Below are positions 1-7,422 of a stretch of 9,944 nucleotides of DNA, one piece after another. Numbering within the stretch: the stretch's first letter is position 1; every line of letters starts with the position of its first letter. Position numbers and translations under genes: made by a program. The notes beneath the pieces were generated by a model. The model searched no databases and was not told the DNA's origin. It saw nothing but the letters and a program-made list of their open reading frames with translations. Origin of the DNA: an uncultured Saprospiraceae bacterium (GTDB taxonomy: Bacteria > Bacteroidota > Bacteroidia > Chitinophagales > Saprospiraceae); contig CALFYH010000345.1 of assembly GCA_937952155.1 (NCBI GenBank), positions 1 through 9,944 on the forward strand, given 5' to 3'.

Positions 1-2
1 TA

Positions 3-248
3 GAACAAAAAACTGCGAACGAAAAGAAAGAAGCCGATGCACAAGGCTACATTTTGGAAACAACATTGAAACCATATAAAGCAATGGACTGGAAAATTTT
101 AACTGCATTAAATAACAATGATGACCCCAAATTTAATATTTCTCTTGCATTTCGTGAACTTGCAGAAAACGCTGGAAAAATTGGCAACTTAAACATTAGT
201 CCTGAATTACTTGAAAATTTATTGAACGATAAGCAAAACAAAAAATGA
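3..248 (+). CDS. C-terminal end of a probable SPFH/band-7 (stomatin/prohibitin-like) protein, 5' truncated by window edge
   Basis: The reading frame is open from the first complete codon at position 3 to TGA at 246-248, giving 81 visible residues with no start codon that must be used. A TTG at 54 would be only an internal codon, because the frame continues upstream with a charged, Glu/Lys/Ala-rich stretch (EQKTANEKKEADAQG). That is typical of the helical region after an SPFH domain. It is followed by a conserved-looking end containing LAFRELAENAGKIGNLNIS and PELLENLL, a tail I associate with some bacterial SPFH proteins. Members of this superfamily form oligomeric scaffolds on membranes. The SPFH domain itself lies outside the window, so the family call rests on the tail alone. 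The stop overlaps the next start as ATGA, so the two genes are very likely co-translated. Alternative: any protein with a charged helical C-terminus. Confidence 0.5.
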   Translation, partial: EQKTANEKKEADAQGYILETTLKPYKAMDWKILTALNNNDDPKFNISLAFRELAENAGKIGNLNISPELLENLLNDKQNKK

Positions 249-1168
249 GTGTTGAATACGCAATTATAATCAAGAACAAAACAAGGCTTGAAACACTCAT
301 AGAACGATTTAATACCAAAGCACAAGCCAAATTTTATATTGAGCGTTCTGGTGGAGATTTTAAAGATTATGAAAAAGAACACGAAATATTTCATAATTCG
401 CTTTCAATTGTTCAACGAAATTTATCAACTGTTTTAAAAAACAAAATAGTTGAGAGAAGTTTTTTGCCTTCATTTATTTTTAATAATAAACAAGTTGTGG
501 TAACTGTTGGACAAGATGGTTTAGTAGCGAATACTGCAAAATATGTTCAACAAATTCCTATTATAGCAGTAAATCCTGACCAAGAAAGATACGATGGAGT
601 TTTATTGCCTTTCAATTCAGAAAATTTTTTAGTTGCAGTGGATAAAGTAATCAACAACAACTTTAATTCAAAACTAACTTCATTTGCAGAAGCAAAACTA
701 AATGATGGGCAAAGGTTATTGGCATTTAATGATTTATTTATTGGTGCAAGTTCTCACGTTTCAGCTCGTTACCAACTAACATATAATAACAAAACAGAAG
801 AACATTCTTCGTCAGGGATAATTGTTTCAACCCAAGCTGGTTCAACAGGTTGGTTAAGTTCTATTTTTAATATGAGTTTTGGAATTCATAAGTTTATAGA
901 AAAAGACAACGCAAAGAAAAAATATGCAAAACTAAAAGACAATCAATTAATGTTTGCAGTTAGAGAACCTTTTGCAAGTAAGAAAACACAAGTAGAAACA
1001 ACAGCAGGAATTATTACAGGACAATCAAAATTAATTATTCAATCATATATGCCTAACAACGGACTAATTTTTTCAGACGGAATTGAAACGGACTTCTTGA
1101 AATTCAATTCAGGAGCAATTGCGACAATTGGAATTGCAGATGAAAAAGCTAACCTTGTGATAGGATAA
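245..1168 (+). CDS. NAD-kinase-fold protein (ATP-NAD kinase-like)
   Basis: This 307-residue soluble protein has the landmarks of the NAD kinase / diacylglycerol kinase superfamily. A beta strand leads into TVGQDG (GxDG at about 89-92, replacing the usual GGDG with the Asp kept). PIIAVNPD follows at 105-112. AFND at 160-163 sits where NAD kinases have the NE/D motif. GIIVSTQAGSTGW at 191-203 matches the ST..GST motif that binds the dinucleotide, and a late SDG lies near residue 275. The length is close to that of bacterial NAD kinases (about 290-300). The first 80 residues do not resemble the usual N-terminal domain of housekeeping NAD kinase, so this is probably a divergent paralog and not NadK itself. 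The ATG overlaps the stop of the SPFH-like gene, implying an operon and a shared function. The substrate cannot be read from the sequence; NAD, another nucleotide or a sugar or lipid are all possible. Confidence 0.72.
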   Translation: MSVEYAIIIKNKTRLETLIERFNTKAQAKFYIERSGGDFKDYEKEHEIFHNSLSIVQRNLSTVLKNKIVERSFLPSFIFNNKQVVVTVGQDGLVANTAKYVQQIPIIAVNPDQERYDGVLLPFNSENFLVAVDKVINNNFNSKLTSFAEAKLNDGQRLLAFNDLFIGASSHVSARYQLTYNNKTEEHSSSGIIVSTQAGSTGWLSSIFNMSFGIHKFIEKDNAKKKYAKLKDNQLMFAVREPFASKKTQVETTAGIITGQSKLIIQSYMPNNGLIFSDGIETDFLKFNSGAIATIGIADEKANLVIG

Positions 1169-1221
1169 CTAAAAAAACAAATCAAACAACTAAGTTCGTC
1201 TCCCAAAAACATGGCAAATAG

Positions 1222-1335
1222 TTTAAATTATTCGTCGAAAACACCACAAAATCTGACTTATTATTATCTTTGGACGTACAATTTAGTGATGAAGCGCGAA
1301 GATTGATGACATGGAAATTATTGGCATTCAAATGA
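1222..1335 (+). pseudogene. Possible remnant of a paralog of the small exported protein at 2201-2686
   Basis: This 37-codon open stretch without a start codon lies between stops in the spacer. It contains LSLDVQF and then DEARRLM (codons at 1288-1308). The exported protein downstream has LSLNDIF (residues 45-51) and DEARRLM (residues 58-64; codons at 2372-2392). The order is the same, with five residues fewer between the two motifs. Over DEARRLM the seven codons differ at five nucleotides, all synonymous, as expected from ancient common descent and not a recent duplication. After DEARRLM the sequences diverge and the stretch ends at TGA 1333-1335. It is short, so chance similarity cannot be excluded. 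Confidence 0.3.
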
Positions 1336-1398
1336 ATTTTTTACTAAGAAGCAGATTCAATCGTAGTTCTAATAATTTTTAACTTTCGTAAATGACAT

Positions 1399-2118
1399 AT
1401 GAATCCTGATTTAGACATATTAATAGCACATTTACAAGATGAATATGGCTATCTAGAGTCATCAATGCATGAATGTATAAGTGAATGGGATTTTGATGGT
1501 GCTAAGGTTTTTCGCAATGCCCTTATATATACAAGGCACAAATTAAATGTGCTTAAAAATCTTGAAAATTCAAATTTCAATCAGATTTCAAGGCTAAAAG
1601 ATAACATCTCGACTCTAGAGAAAAGAATAGACGAAAAAGCAAATAGTATGGACTGGTTGGATGAGGAGACAAAGGTCAAAATGGAAGAATATTATGCATC
1701 GAAGGCAAGAAAAATAATAGAGCAATCAAGGATTGAACTTAATGAGCTAGAATCCACTGTTCCAAAACCAAGAATTGATGATGACAAAATTCTAGAGTTG
1801 CTTGAAAGTTTAAAACGTAATGAAATAAAAGAATTAGAATTTGAAATCTTGGAGAATCAAATCTTTTTGCATCTAAGTGCAAATAATGATATTGGAGAAT
1901 TGAAATTTAGAGCGCCTGAGAATGTAAAATTTGAAAATTTTCTAGTGAAATCTACCAAAACAATTCTTATGAGTTTGGGATATAATTTGGATTCATGGAG
2001 GAAGCAAGTTTTTAACTTCAATGAACTGGATCCAATGAAGATTCTTGAAGAATTGGCGATTATTTACTTTGAAGTTTTTGGTATTTTTGGAAAAGAACTT
2101 AAAATTAAAATTAAATGA
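1399..2118 (+). CDS. Hypothetical helical protein with UVR-like hairpin and coiled coil
   Basis: This 239-residue protein has no signal peptide and no membrane segment, so it is probably cytoplasmic. Residues 14-53 resemble the UVR motif, the helical hairpin of UvrB/UvrC, McsA and ClpC: a helix, then EWDFDGAKVFRN (about 29-40, compared with the consensus pattern DFE.A..LRD), then a second helix ending HKLNVLK. Residues 55-135 are rich in Lys, Glu, Asp and Leu with heptad-like spacing and probably form a coiled coil. The C-terminal 100 residues are mixed and contain a weak beta-like segment (QIFLHLSANN) and a helical end with IYFEVFGIFGKELKIK. The start ATG at 1399 is the first in frame; a nearby ATG at 1392 is out of frame and stops after five codons. 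I do not recognise a family for the full length. UVR motifs usually mediate protein-protein contact, so an adaptor role is only an inference. Confidence 0.6.
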   Translation: MNPDLDILIAHLQDEYGYLESSMHECISEWDFDGAKVFRNALIYTRHKLNVLKNLENSNFNQISRLKDNISTLEKRIDEKANSMDWLDEETKVKMEEYYASKARKIIEQSRIELNELESTVPKPRIDDDKILELLESLKRNEIKELEFEILENQIFLHLSANNDIGELKFRAPENVKFENFLVKSTKTILMSLGYNLDSWRKQVFNFNELDPMKILEELAIIYFEVFGIFGKELKIKIK

Positions 2119-2200
2119 ATTTTGTAAAGAAAGCAAGCTTCAAACTGTGCAAAAATAACAATCAAAACAAATCATTTAAATAAATAATACAACAAACACC

Positions 2201-2686
2201 ATGATAACGAAAATATTTTTAACTCTTTTTGGATTAGCGATAAGTATCGCAGTTTTTTCGCAAAGTCTAGCAGACACGATAGATGTTACCAGAGTATTGG
2301 GTGGATATAGATATGATAGCAATGGTAGTGTCTTGAGTTTAAATGATATTTTTGTGATGATGAAAAAAGATGATGAAGCCAGAAGGTTAATGGACAAAGC
2401 GATATCGGCTTCGGGCATATCAAAGATATTTTCATTTGCTGGTGGGTTTATGATTGGCTGGCAAGTTGGGGCAGCACTTTTTGGTGGTAAGCCCAGTTGG
2501 ACTTTAGCAGGCATAGGTTGTGGTGTTTCAATTGTCGGGCTACAATTTGGTGTTTCTGCCAATAAGAAAACGCTGAAAGCCATAGATTTGTACAATAAAA
2601 GACTGAAAGGATTATCCTATGAAGCGCCCTTCGATTTAAAATTGGGATTATGCGCAAATGGAATGGCCATTAAAATGACGTTTTAA
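2201..2686 (+). CDS. Small exported glycine-rich protein, Bacteroidota-type hypothetical
   Basis: This 161-residue protein begins with a clear Sec signal peptide: Lys4, a hydrophobic core IFLTLFGLAISIAVF, then SQS near residue 22. There is no lipobox Cys, so it should be periplasmic or outer-membrane associated. The mature part follows a plan I recognise from many uncharacterised Bacteroidota proteins. It has a Tyr-rich strand (GGYRYDSNGSVLSL), a short helix with DEARRLM (58-64), and two glycine-rich hydrophobic stretches (FAGGFMIGWQVGAALFGG at about 79-96; LAGIGCGVSIVGLQFG at about 102-117). Then come an AIDLYNKRL motif and a C-terminal beta-like segment ending in MTF. The glycine stretches could be transmembrane or glycine-zipper helices. 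A terminal aromatic residue is also common in outer-membrane proteins, but the protein is too short for a standard barrel. The role is unknown. The gene starts 82 nt after the preceding stop and could share its transcript. Confidence 0.7.
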   Translation: MITKIFLTLFGLAISIAVFSQSLADTIDVTRVLGGYRYDSNGSVLSLNDIFVMMKKDDEARRLMDKAISASGISKIFSFAGGFMIGWQVGAALFGGKPSWTLAGIGCGVSIVGLQFGVSANKKTLKAIDLYNKRLKGLSYEAPFDLKLGLCANGMAIKMTF

Positions 2687-2743
2687 TATATCAAATTAAA
2701 CTTCGGTAGATGGCTTACTGAGCTTTCTATTGGATTTGAAAAT

Positions 2744-2759
2744 TGGATAATTTAATCCA
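2744..2759 (+). other. Small hairpin in the spacer after the exported protein gene
   Basis: TGGAT at 2744-2748 pairs with ATCCA at 2755-2759 around a six-base loop (AATTTA). The stem is only five base pairs and no T-run follows, so it is not a convincing terminator alone. It sits 18 nt before a second, stronger hairpin. Confidence 0.25.
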
Positions 2760-2777
2760 CAACTGACTGCCTTAGAC

Positions 2778-2795
2778 TCACCATTGGGTTGGTGA
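2778..2795 (+). terminator. Hairpin, possible transcription terminator
   Basis: TCACCA at 2778-2783 pairs perfectly with TGGTGA at 2790-2795 around the loop TTGGGT. It lies 92 nt after the stop of the small exported gene and about 60 nt before the candidate promoter of the next gene. The following bases (TCATTATTC) are AT-rich but not a T-tract, so Rho-independent termination is uncertain. It could equally be an mRNA 3'-end stabiliser. Confidence 0.35.
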
Positions 2796-2855
2796 TCATT
2801 ATTCAAAACAAAAAACCACTTCCATTATTTCCCCATAATAAATCAAAATATGGTG

Positions 2856-2863
2856 TAGTTTTG
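2856..2863 (+). promoter_or_regulatory. Candidate Bacteroidota -7 promoter element for the T9SS cargo gene
   Basis: TAGTTTTG matches the Bacteroidota -7 consensus TAnnTTTG exactly and lies 46 nt upstream of the ATG at 2909, a normal leader length. No clear TTG is visible at the expected -33 position, so support comes from the -7 box and its location only. Confidence 0.4.
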
Positions 2864-2908
2864 TGCAAGATTCATTTGGAATGAACACTTCCAAATGACA
2901 AAGTATAA

Positions 2909-5509
2909 ATGCAATCATCTATGATGTTTAGGTTTCTGGTTCTTCCATGCTGTTTTATCTTTTGTGTTACCTTGACATTGGTGGCTCAAAAGAGATTTGC
3001 ATGTGATGGACAGCTACTTATTGCTACCAATGATGGCAAGAATACCTCGATACATCAGGTGACGTTTATTCCGTTTGCACAGCCATTCCTAAGCATATTA
3101 GCCAATTACAAAGGTAGTTTTGATGCTCTTGGCTTCAATCCCAAGGATAATTATGTCTATAGTGTGGAACAAAATACCAATACCATAGTTCGTCATAGCC
3201 TATATAATACCGTCGAACGCATAGGCAATGTCACTATAACAGATACATTGAGGGCCAATGCTGGAGATTGTACGGCTGATGGTTTGTATATATGTTACGA
3301 TTATGGTTTACACAAAATGTTGGTTTTTGATGTCACAGACCAGTTTAAGTTGTTGCGCGAGATTAGCTTGTTTTGGGATCCAACTTCTCCCAATCAGGGC
3401 ATGTTTAAGGCAAGATTGTTTGATTTCGCATTTGACCCGAATGATAGCAAAACTGCCTATTCATATCAAGCAAATTTTGATCAAAATGACGGAGCGCCAT
3501 CTGCAACAAGAGGATCTATGCTCAAAATCAACCTCGATTTTGATAGTCCCAATCTCGGCATGGTTACGCCTTTGGGCATGGTAGATCCGAAAAATGCAAC
3601 CCATCTGGCCGGTTTTTTATTTGGCCCAACATCTTCATTATATGGTTTTGGATCTGCAAGTGAGGGTATAAATCCACTGCAAAATACCTTATTTGCTATT
3701 AGTGCTGGTCAAGGTCGCACATCGCAAGTGCTGACTCACACGCCTTCGAGTAGATTGAGCGATGGCTGTTCATGCCCATATTCTTTATCTTTTACCAACT
3801 CTGCTCCGACTAATGGCATGTATTGCAACAATGATACTAGGACTTTTACCTTGACTATTGAAAATAATTCGTATCTACCGTTGACAGATTTGGTATTAAA
3901 AGATACTTTTCCCGAAGGGACAATCATAAAGTCTATTTCCAATACATACTCCGGAACCATCGATACCGGAACTGGCGTGGGGACAAATATCCTATCGATC
4001 TCAGGTCTATCGTTATCCGCCAAGCAGAAATTTTTGATCCAAATAGTTATAGAGTCAATTGATGCAAAAGATGGGCCAGCTTACAATCAGGCATTCCTGC
4101 ACAATCTACCGCCACGATTTCCAGAAAATTTAGCATCAGATGATGCTTTATCTTCTACTATTGGCGACCGATGCAATTTTTATTTTATTACGAGAGGCTT
4201 GATTAATTCTAAATGGGAGACTATTCTACCTACGGATTGTCAAAAGGCAAATGATGGGAAAATTATTGTTTCATCACCAGAATTTATAAAAGAGAAATAT
4301 TATGAAGTAAGCATCAGGAATTTGAAAGGCTGGAAAGAGTATATCGATACGGTAATAATAGGTGAGCAAAATTCATTTATACTCGACTCGCTTATGCCTG
4401 GCGAATATCAATTATTTAGGTTTCGGTCATTAGATGATAATTGCAGTGTATCTTTGATGGATACGACGATTTTGTTAGAAGCACCTAATAATTTGTTGGA
4501 TCTTCGTGTTTACTCCAATAGTCCCGTATGCGTAAGTGGTACATTGAAGCTCAGCAGTGAAATGTCGCCTGACGGTGAGATTTTATGGCGAGGACCTGCT
4601 ATTTTTGGATCAGAGCAAGCAAGTCCTTTTATCGAAAATACTACCCAAAACAATAAAGGCACTTATGTAGCTTCTGCAAAATATGGATTTTGTACACAAA
4701 AAAGAGATATTGAAGTTGATGTTAAAGCCCAATTTAATATAGATCTAGTCGGAGCAGATACCTATTGTGAAAGAGATACCTTGCGTCTTGAAATTATTGC
4801 TTCAGATAAATCAGCTGCTTTAAATTATCACTGGTCTGGTCCTAATGAATTGGTGTTAGATGATTCGATATGCACCATTCCATTTGTGGATTTAGACCAT
4901 TCTGGATATTATGAAGTGGTAGCAGATAATGGCGCATGTTTCGATACACTAGGTATTGATGTCAAAATCTTACCTTCGCCTTCTCTCGTTTTAGATGATC
5001 AATTGGCGACGGATTTTTGTGAGCCACTTATTTTATCTCCCAAAGTAAATGACAACCATGACATCAGTTATCAATGGTATCCATCTGTTGGGCTAAGTTG
5101 TCATGATTGCCCCAATCCGCAGATACAAGCTTTAGTGCAGCCAAGTTACCAATTGAAAGTTCGTAATGCATACAATTGTGTGGATAGTGCTTCTATTCAG
5201 ATAATTTTAGATAAAGATAATATTGCATTTGCACCCAATATTTTTTCTTCAAGAGGATCATCAGAAAATAGACTCTTCGAAATAATGCCAAATTGTGTGG
5301 TGCATTTTATACACAGCTTAGATATTTACGACCGATATGGTAATCAAGTGTTCGCATCGTCAGCTTCTGGTCCGAATGAAAAAATAGCAGCTTGGGATGG
5401 AATGATCTTTGGAAAAATAGCGGCACTGGGAGTTTATATTTGGCTTGCCAAAGCAGAACTAGTAGATGGTAGTATCGTATATTTATCTGGTGATGTGACA
5501 GTTTTGTAA
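2909..5509 (+). CDS. Large multidomain secreted protein with T9SS type B-like C-terminal sorting domain
   Basis: This 866-residue protein starts with a Sec signal peptide (hydrophobic FLVLPCCFIFCVTLTLVA, probable cleavage near residues 26-27). About 28-285 is beta-rich with repeated NYVYSVEQ / DGLYICYDY-like strands, suggesting a propeller or NHL-like fold. About 290-390 resembles DUF11 (LTLTIENNSYLPLTDLVLKD-type pattern followed by FPEGT). About 420-530 resembles an SprB-type repeat (DCQKANDGKIIV ... LMPGEYQLF). Three Cys-containing Ig/PKD-like modules follow at about 531-605, 614-688 and 695-768; the last has the familiar YQWYPSVGLSCHDCPNPQI. The final 90 residues (about 774-866) match the gliding-motility-associated C-terminal domain: FAPNIFSS, LDIYDRYGNQVF, AAWDGM, GVYIWLAKAELVDGS and GDVTVL. 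That domain directs export through the type IX system and surface anchoring. The usual NGDG.ND motif is altered to SRGSSEN. Probable role: cell-surface or adhesin-like protein; the ligand is unknown. Confidence 0.85.
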   Translation: MQSSMMFRFLVLPCCFIFCVTLTLVAQKRFACDGQLLIATNDGKNTSIHQVTFIPFAQPFLSILANYKGSFDALGFNPKDNYVYSVEQNTNTIVRHSLYNTVERIGNVTITDTLRANAGDCTADGLYICYDYGLHKMLVFDVTDQFKLLREISLFWDPTSPNQGMFKARLFDFAFDPNDSKTAYSYQANFDQNDGAPSATRGSMLKINLDFDSPNLGMVTPLGMVDPKNATHLAGFLFGPTSSLYGFGSASEGINPLQNTLFAISAGQGRTSQVLTHTPSSRLSDGCSCPYSLSFTNSAPTNGMYCNNDTRTFTLTIENNSYLPLTDLVLKDTFPEGTIIKSISNTYSGTIDTGTGVGTNILSISGLSLSAKQKFLIQIVIESIDAKDGPAYNQAFLHNLPPRFPENLASDDALSSTIGDRCNFYFITRGLINSKWETILPTDCQKANDGKIIVSSPEFIKEKYYEVSIRNLKGWKEYIDTVIIGEQNSFILDSLMPGEYQLFRFRSLDDNCSVSLMDTTILLEAPNNLLDLRVYSNSPVCVSGTLKLSSEMSPDGEILWRGPAIFGSEQASPFIENTTQNNKGTYVASAKYGFCTQKRDIEVDVKAQFNIDLVGADTYCERDTLRLEIIASDKSAALNYHWSGPNELVLDDSICTIPFVDLDHSGYYEVVADNGACFDTLGIDVKILPSPSLVLDDQLATDFCEPLILSPKVNDNHDISYQWYPSVGLSCHDCPNPQIQALVQPSYQLKVRNAYNCVDSASIQIILDKDNIAFAPNIFSSRGSSENRLFEIMPNCVVHFIHSLDIYDRYGNQVFASSASGPNEKIAAWDGMIFGKIAALGVYIWLAKAELVDGSIVYLSGDVTVL

Positions 5510-5618
5510 ATGGTGGATATTTTTTTAATTCGTCTTTTGCAATTAAACACGATCAAGACAAAATAAATACCTTCAAACTATTCTATTTTGGATGGTTCAA
5601 TCGAAAATGAATATAATG

Positions 5619-5652
5619 TTGACTAATTTAGTGCTAATTATTTATAATTTTA
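5619..5652 (+). promoter_or_regulatory. Candidate Bacteroidota promoter upstream of the carboxypeptidase-regulatory-domain gene
   Basis: TTG at 5619-5621 (-33 element) is followed 26 nt later by TAATTTTA at 5645-5652, which matches TAnnTTTG at all fixed positions except the last. Spacing fits the Bacteroidota sigma factor. The ATG at 5675 would have a leader of roughly 15-20 nt. Confidence 0.4.
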
Positions 5653-5674
5653 CAATGTTAAAGGATACTTAAAT

Positions 5675-7417
5675 ATGAATATTGCCAAAGTCGTTATTTT
5701 AAATCTATTGTTATATTTAGGAACTTTTTTAGGTGCACAAAATGCTTTAATAGCCAAAATCATAGACGCAAATACCAAAGAAAATTTGATATATTGTCAT
5801 GTGATTAATTTGACTTCACGTGTAACTTGTATAACCAATGAAGAAGGTGAGTTTAGAATAAATGATGCAAGACCAAATGATAGTCTTTTGATCTCCTATT
5901 TGGGCTACAATCATGTGAAAATGACAGTGGCTGATGCTGCGCAAAAGCATGTTATTAAATTAAAGCCGAATGCAGCCTTACTTACAGAAGTTCAAATACC
6001 ACTCAATGATAAGAAATTATTGGAAATGGTTAAAGATTGTTCTGGTAAGCTTAACAAATCAAAAAAATTTCAATCAAAAGCATATTTGGAATTATATTGT
6101 GAAGATGATTCCACTCATTTAGAGTTATTGCAGATGTATTTCAATGTGGTATGTCGAGGTGGTCATATTTCCGATTTTCTCTTAAAGGCTGGTAGGGTAG
6201 CATTGACTTCCCAAGAAGAAAAGCAGTTCATAAATTTGGGCAGTACACAGGCACTTATATTGCTCAATCCAACACTCCCTTCATTTTTGTACCCCTTGAA
6301 TCCTTTGGTGTTGACAGAAATATTCGCCAAAGACCTATTTTACATCAAAAGATTATCTGATTTGGACGAAAATGGTGTGGTTCACATCGAGTTCGAACCC
6401 AAAATATTGAAGGATAGTGCTAGATTATTTAGTGGCGAAATGTTTATTAGAAAATCCGATAATCAATTACTCAAACTGAATTTAAATATTAATAATAGCA
6501 GAAACCATCCTTTTCTTCCAGTAAGTAGGCGAGATTCTATAGCTAGTGTATCAATAAATCTCAATTATTACTTTAATAAAATTGGCAACGATACAAGATT
6601 GACATTGGTTGATTTTGCTTTTAAATTAAAATATCTTAGTGGCGTTAATGAAAGAAAAGAAATGCGAAATATAAAAACAGAAGGTCTATTGCAATTGTAT
6701 GATGATAGCGAACTATTTACGCTTCCATTTTTCGAATTCGATAATACAAAAAACGATTATCGTAAGATGTCTTTAATTCCTACAGATAGTCTTTTCTGGC
6801 AAAGAAACAAAACGTTGCAAGTCACCGAAAAACAGCAGAAGCGATATGAATTATTTGCTAAGGATGGAATTTTATTAAATTTTAATGAAATAGAAAACGA
6901 TATAAATCCTGCAAGTACTAATGGTGATTCATTTGACCAAATTTTCGAGCATAATAATATAATTTGGCGTAAAAGCGCAATAGTGCGAATGAAGCCGAAT
7001 GTCAATGCTCCAATTGAGAAAACAGATATAGTAGTTCAACTTTTTTTGGACATCAATAAATTTGGAGACAGTTTGTATCATAATTCGCATACTGTTTTTG
7101 ATGTGTTTAAGACACAGTATTACCTTGAAAACAAACCTGAGCACTTGGCTTATGTCAATATATATTTTGATCTTTGCGAAATTATCCGTAGAGAAATGGT
7201 TGTAGAACTTAACAAAACTCAGGACATCAATATGATGAAAAAGATATACAAAGAAACAAATAAGAAATTAAAAAAAATGACCAAATCATATAAAAATGAA
7301 ATGAAATTTGGCCGCAATATTTTGAATTTTTCAAAGTGGAACGAAAAGGTAAAAGCAGAGTTGGGTAGGGACCATTTAAAATATTTTAAGGTGGATGTGT
7401 CTAAAGATTCTAAGTAA
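5675..7417 (+). CDS. Exported protein with N-terminal carboxypeptidase-regulatory-like domain
   Basis: This 580-residue protein has a Sec signal peptide (hydrophobic VVILNLLLYLGTFLGA, cleavage near 21-22). Residues 24-98 form a carboxypeptidase-D regulatory-like beta sandwich (IDANTKENLIYCHVINL, TNEEGEFRIN, DSLLISYLGYNHVKM, HVIKLKPN), a module common on Bacteroidota envelope proteins. The remainder (about 105-580) is mixed alpha/beta and contains no TonB-receptor plug or barrel signature, so it is not a SusC-type transporter. Its middle has paired strands such as GEMFIRKSDNQLLKLNLNI, recalling envelope proteins that follow this module in other Bacteroidota. The last 80 residues are strongly basic and probably helical, with many Lys (for example KKIYKETNKKLKKMTKSYK). 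No lipobox and no T9SS sorting domain are visible, so a periplasmic location is most likely. The function is not recognised. The acetyltransferase gene starts 5 nt after its stop, suggesting one transcript. Confidence 0.75.
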   Translation: MNIAKVVILNLLLYLGTFLGAQNALIAKIIDANTKENLIYCHVINLTSRVTCITNEEGEFRINDARPNDSLLISYLGYNHVKMTVADAAQKHVIKLKPNAALLTEVQIPLNDKKLLEMVKDCSGKLNKSKKFQSKAYLELYCEDDSTHLELLQMYFNVVCRGGHISDFLLKAGRVALTSQEEKQFINLGSTQALILLNPTLPSFLYPLNPLVLTEIFAKDLFYIKRLSDLDENGVVHIEFEPKILKDSARLFSGEMFIRKSDNQLLKLNLNINNSRNHPFLPVSRRDSIASVSINLNYYFNKIGNDTRLTLVDFAFKLKYLSGVNERKEMRNIKTEGLLQLYDDSELFTLPFFEFDNTKNDYRKMSLIPTDSLFWQRNKTLQVTEKQQKRYELFAKDGILLNFNEIENDINPASTNGDSFDQIFEHNNIIWRKSAIVRMKPNVNAPIEKTDIVVQLFLDINKFGDSLYHNSHTVFDVFKTQYYLENKPEHLAYVNIYFDLCEIIRREMVVELNKTQDINMMKKIYKETNKKLKKMTKSYKNEMKFGRNILNFSKWNEKVKAELGRDHLKYFKVDVSKDSK

Positions 7418-7422
7418 CCATT

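Noticed and set aside
47..394. 115-codon open frame on the - strand
   Set aside because: It lies antisense across the end of the SPFH-like gene and the start of the NAD-kinase-like gene, both with clear family motifs; its Phe-rich translation resembles no protein family.
1380..1387. TAACTTTC as a -7 promoter box for the helical protein gene
   Set aside because: It differs from TAnnTTTG at the last position, has no TTG upstream, and would leave a leader of only a few bases.
2176..2657. Two - strand open frames opposite the small exported protein gene
   Set aside because: The + strand reading has a signal peptide and a recognisable pattern, while the antisense translations show neither.
5524..5547. 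TTTAATT / AATTAAA inverted repeat after the T9SS cargo gene as a terminator
   Set aside because: The stem is purely A-T with a ten-base loop and no T-tract follows; in AT-rich DNA such pairings arise often by chance.
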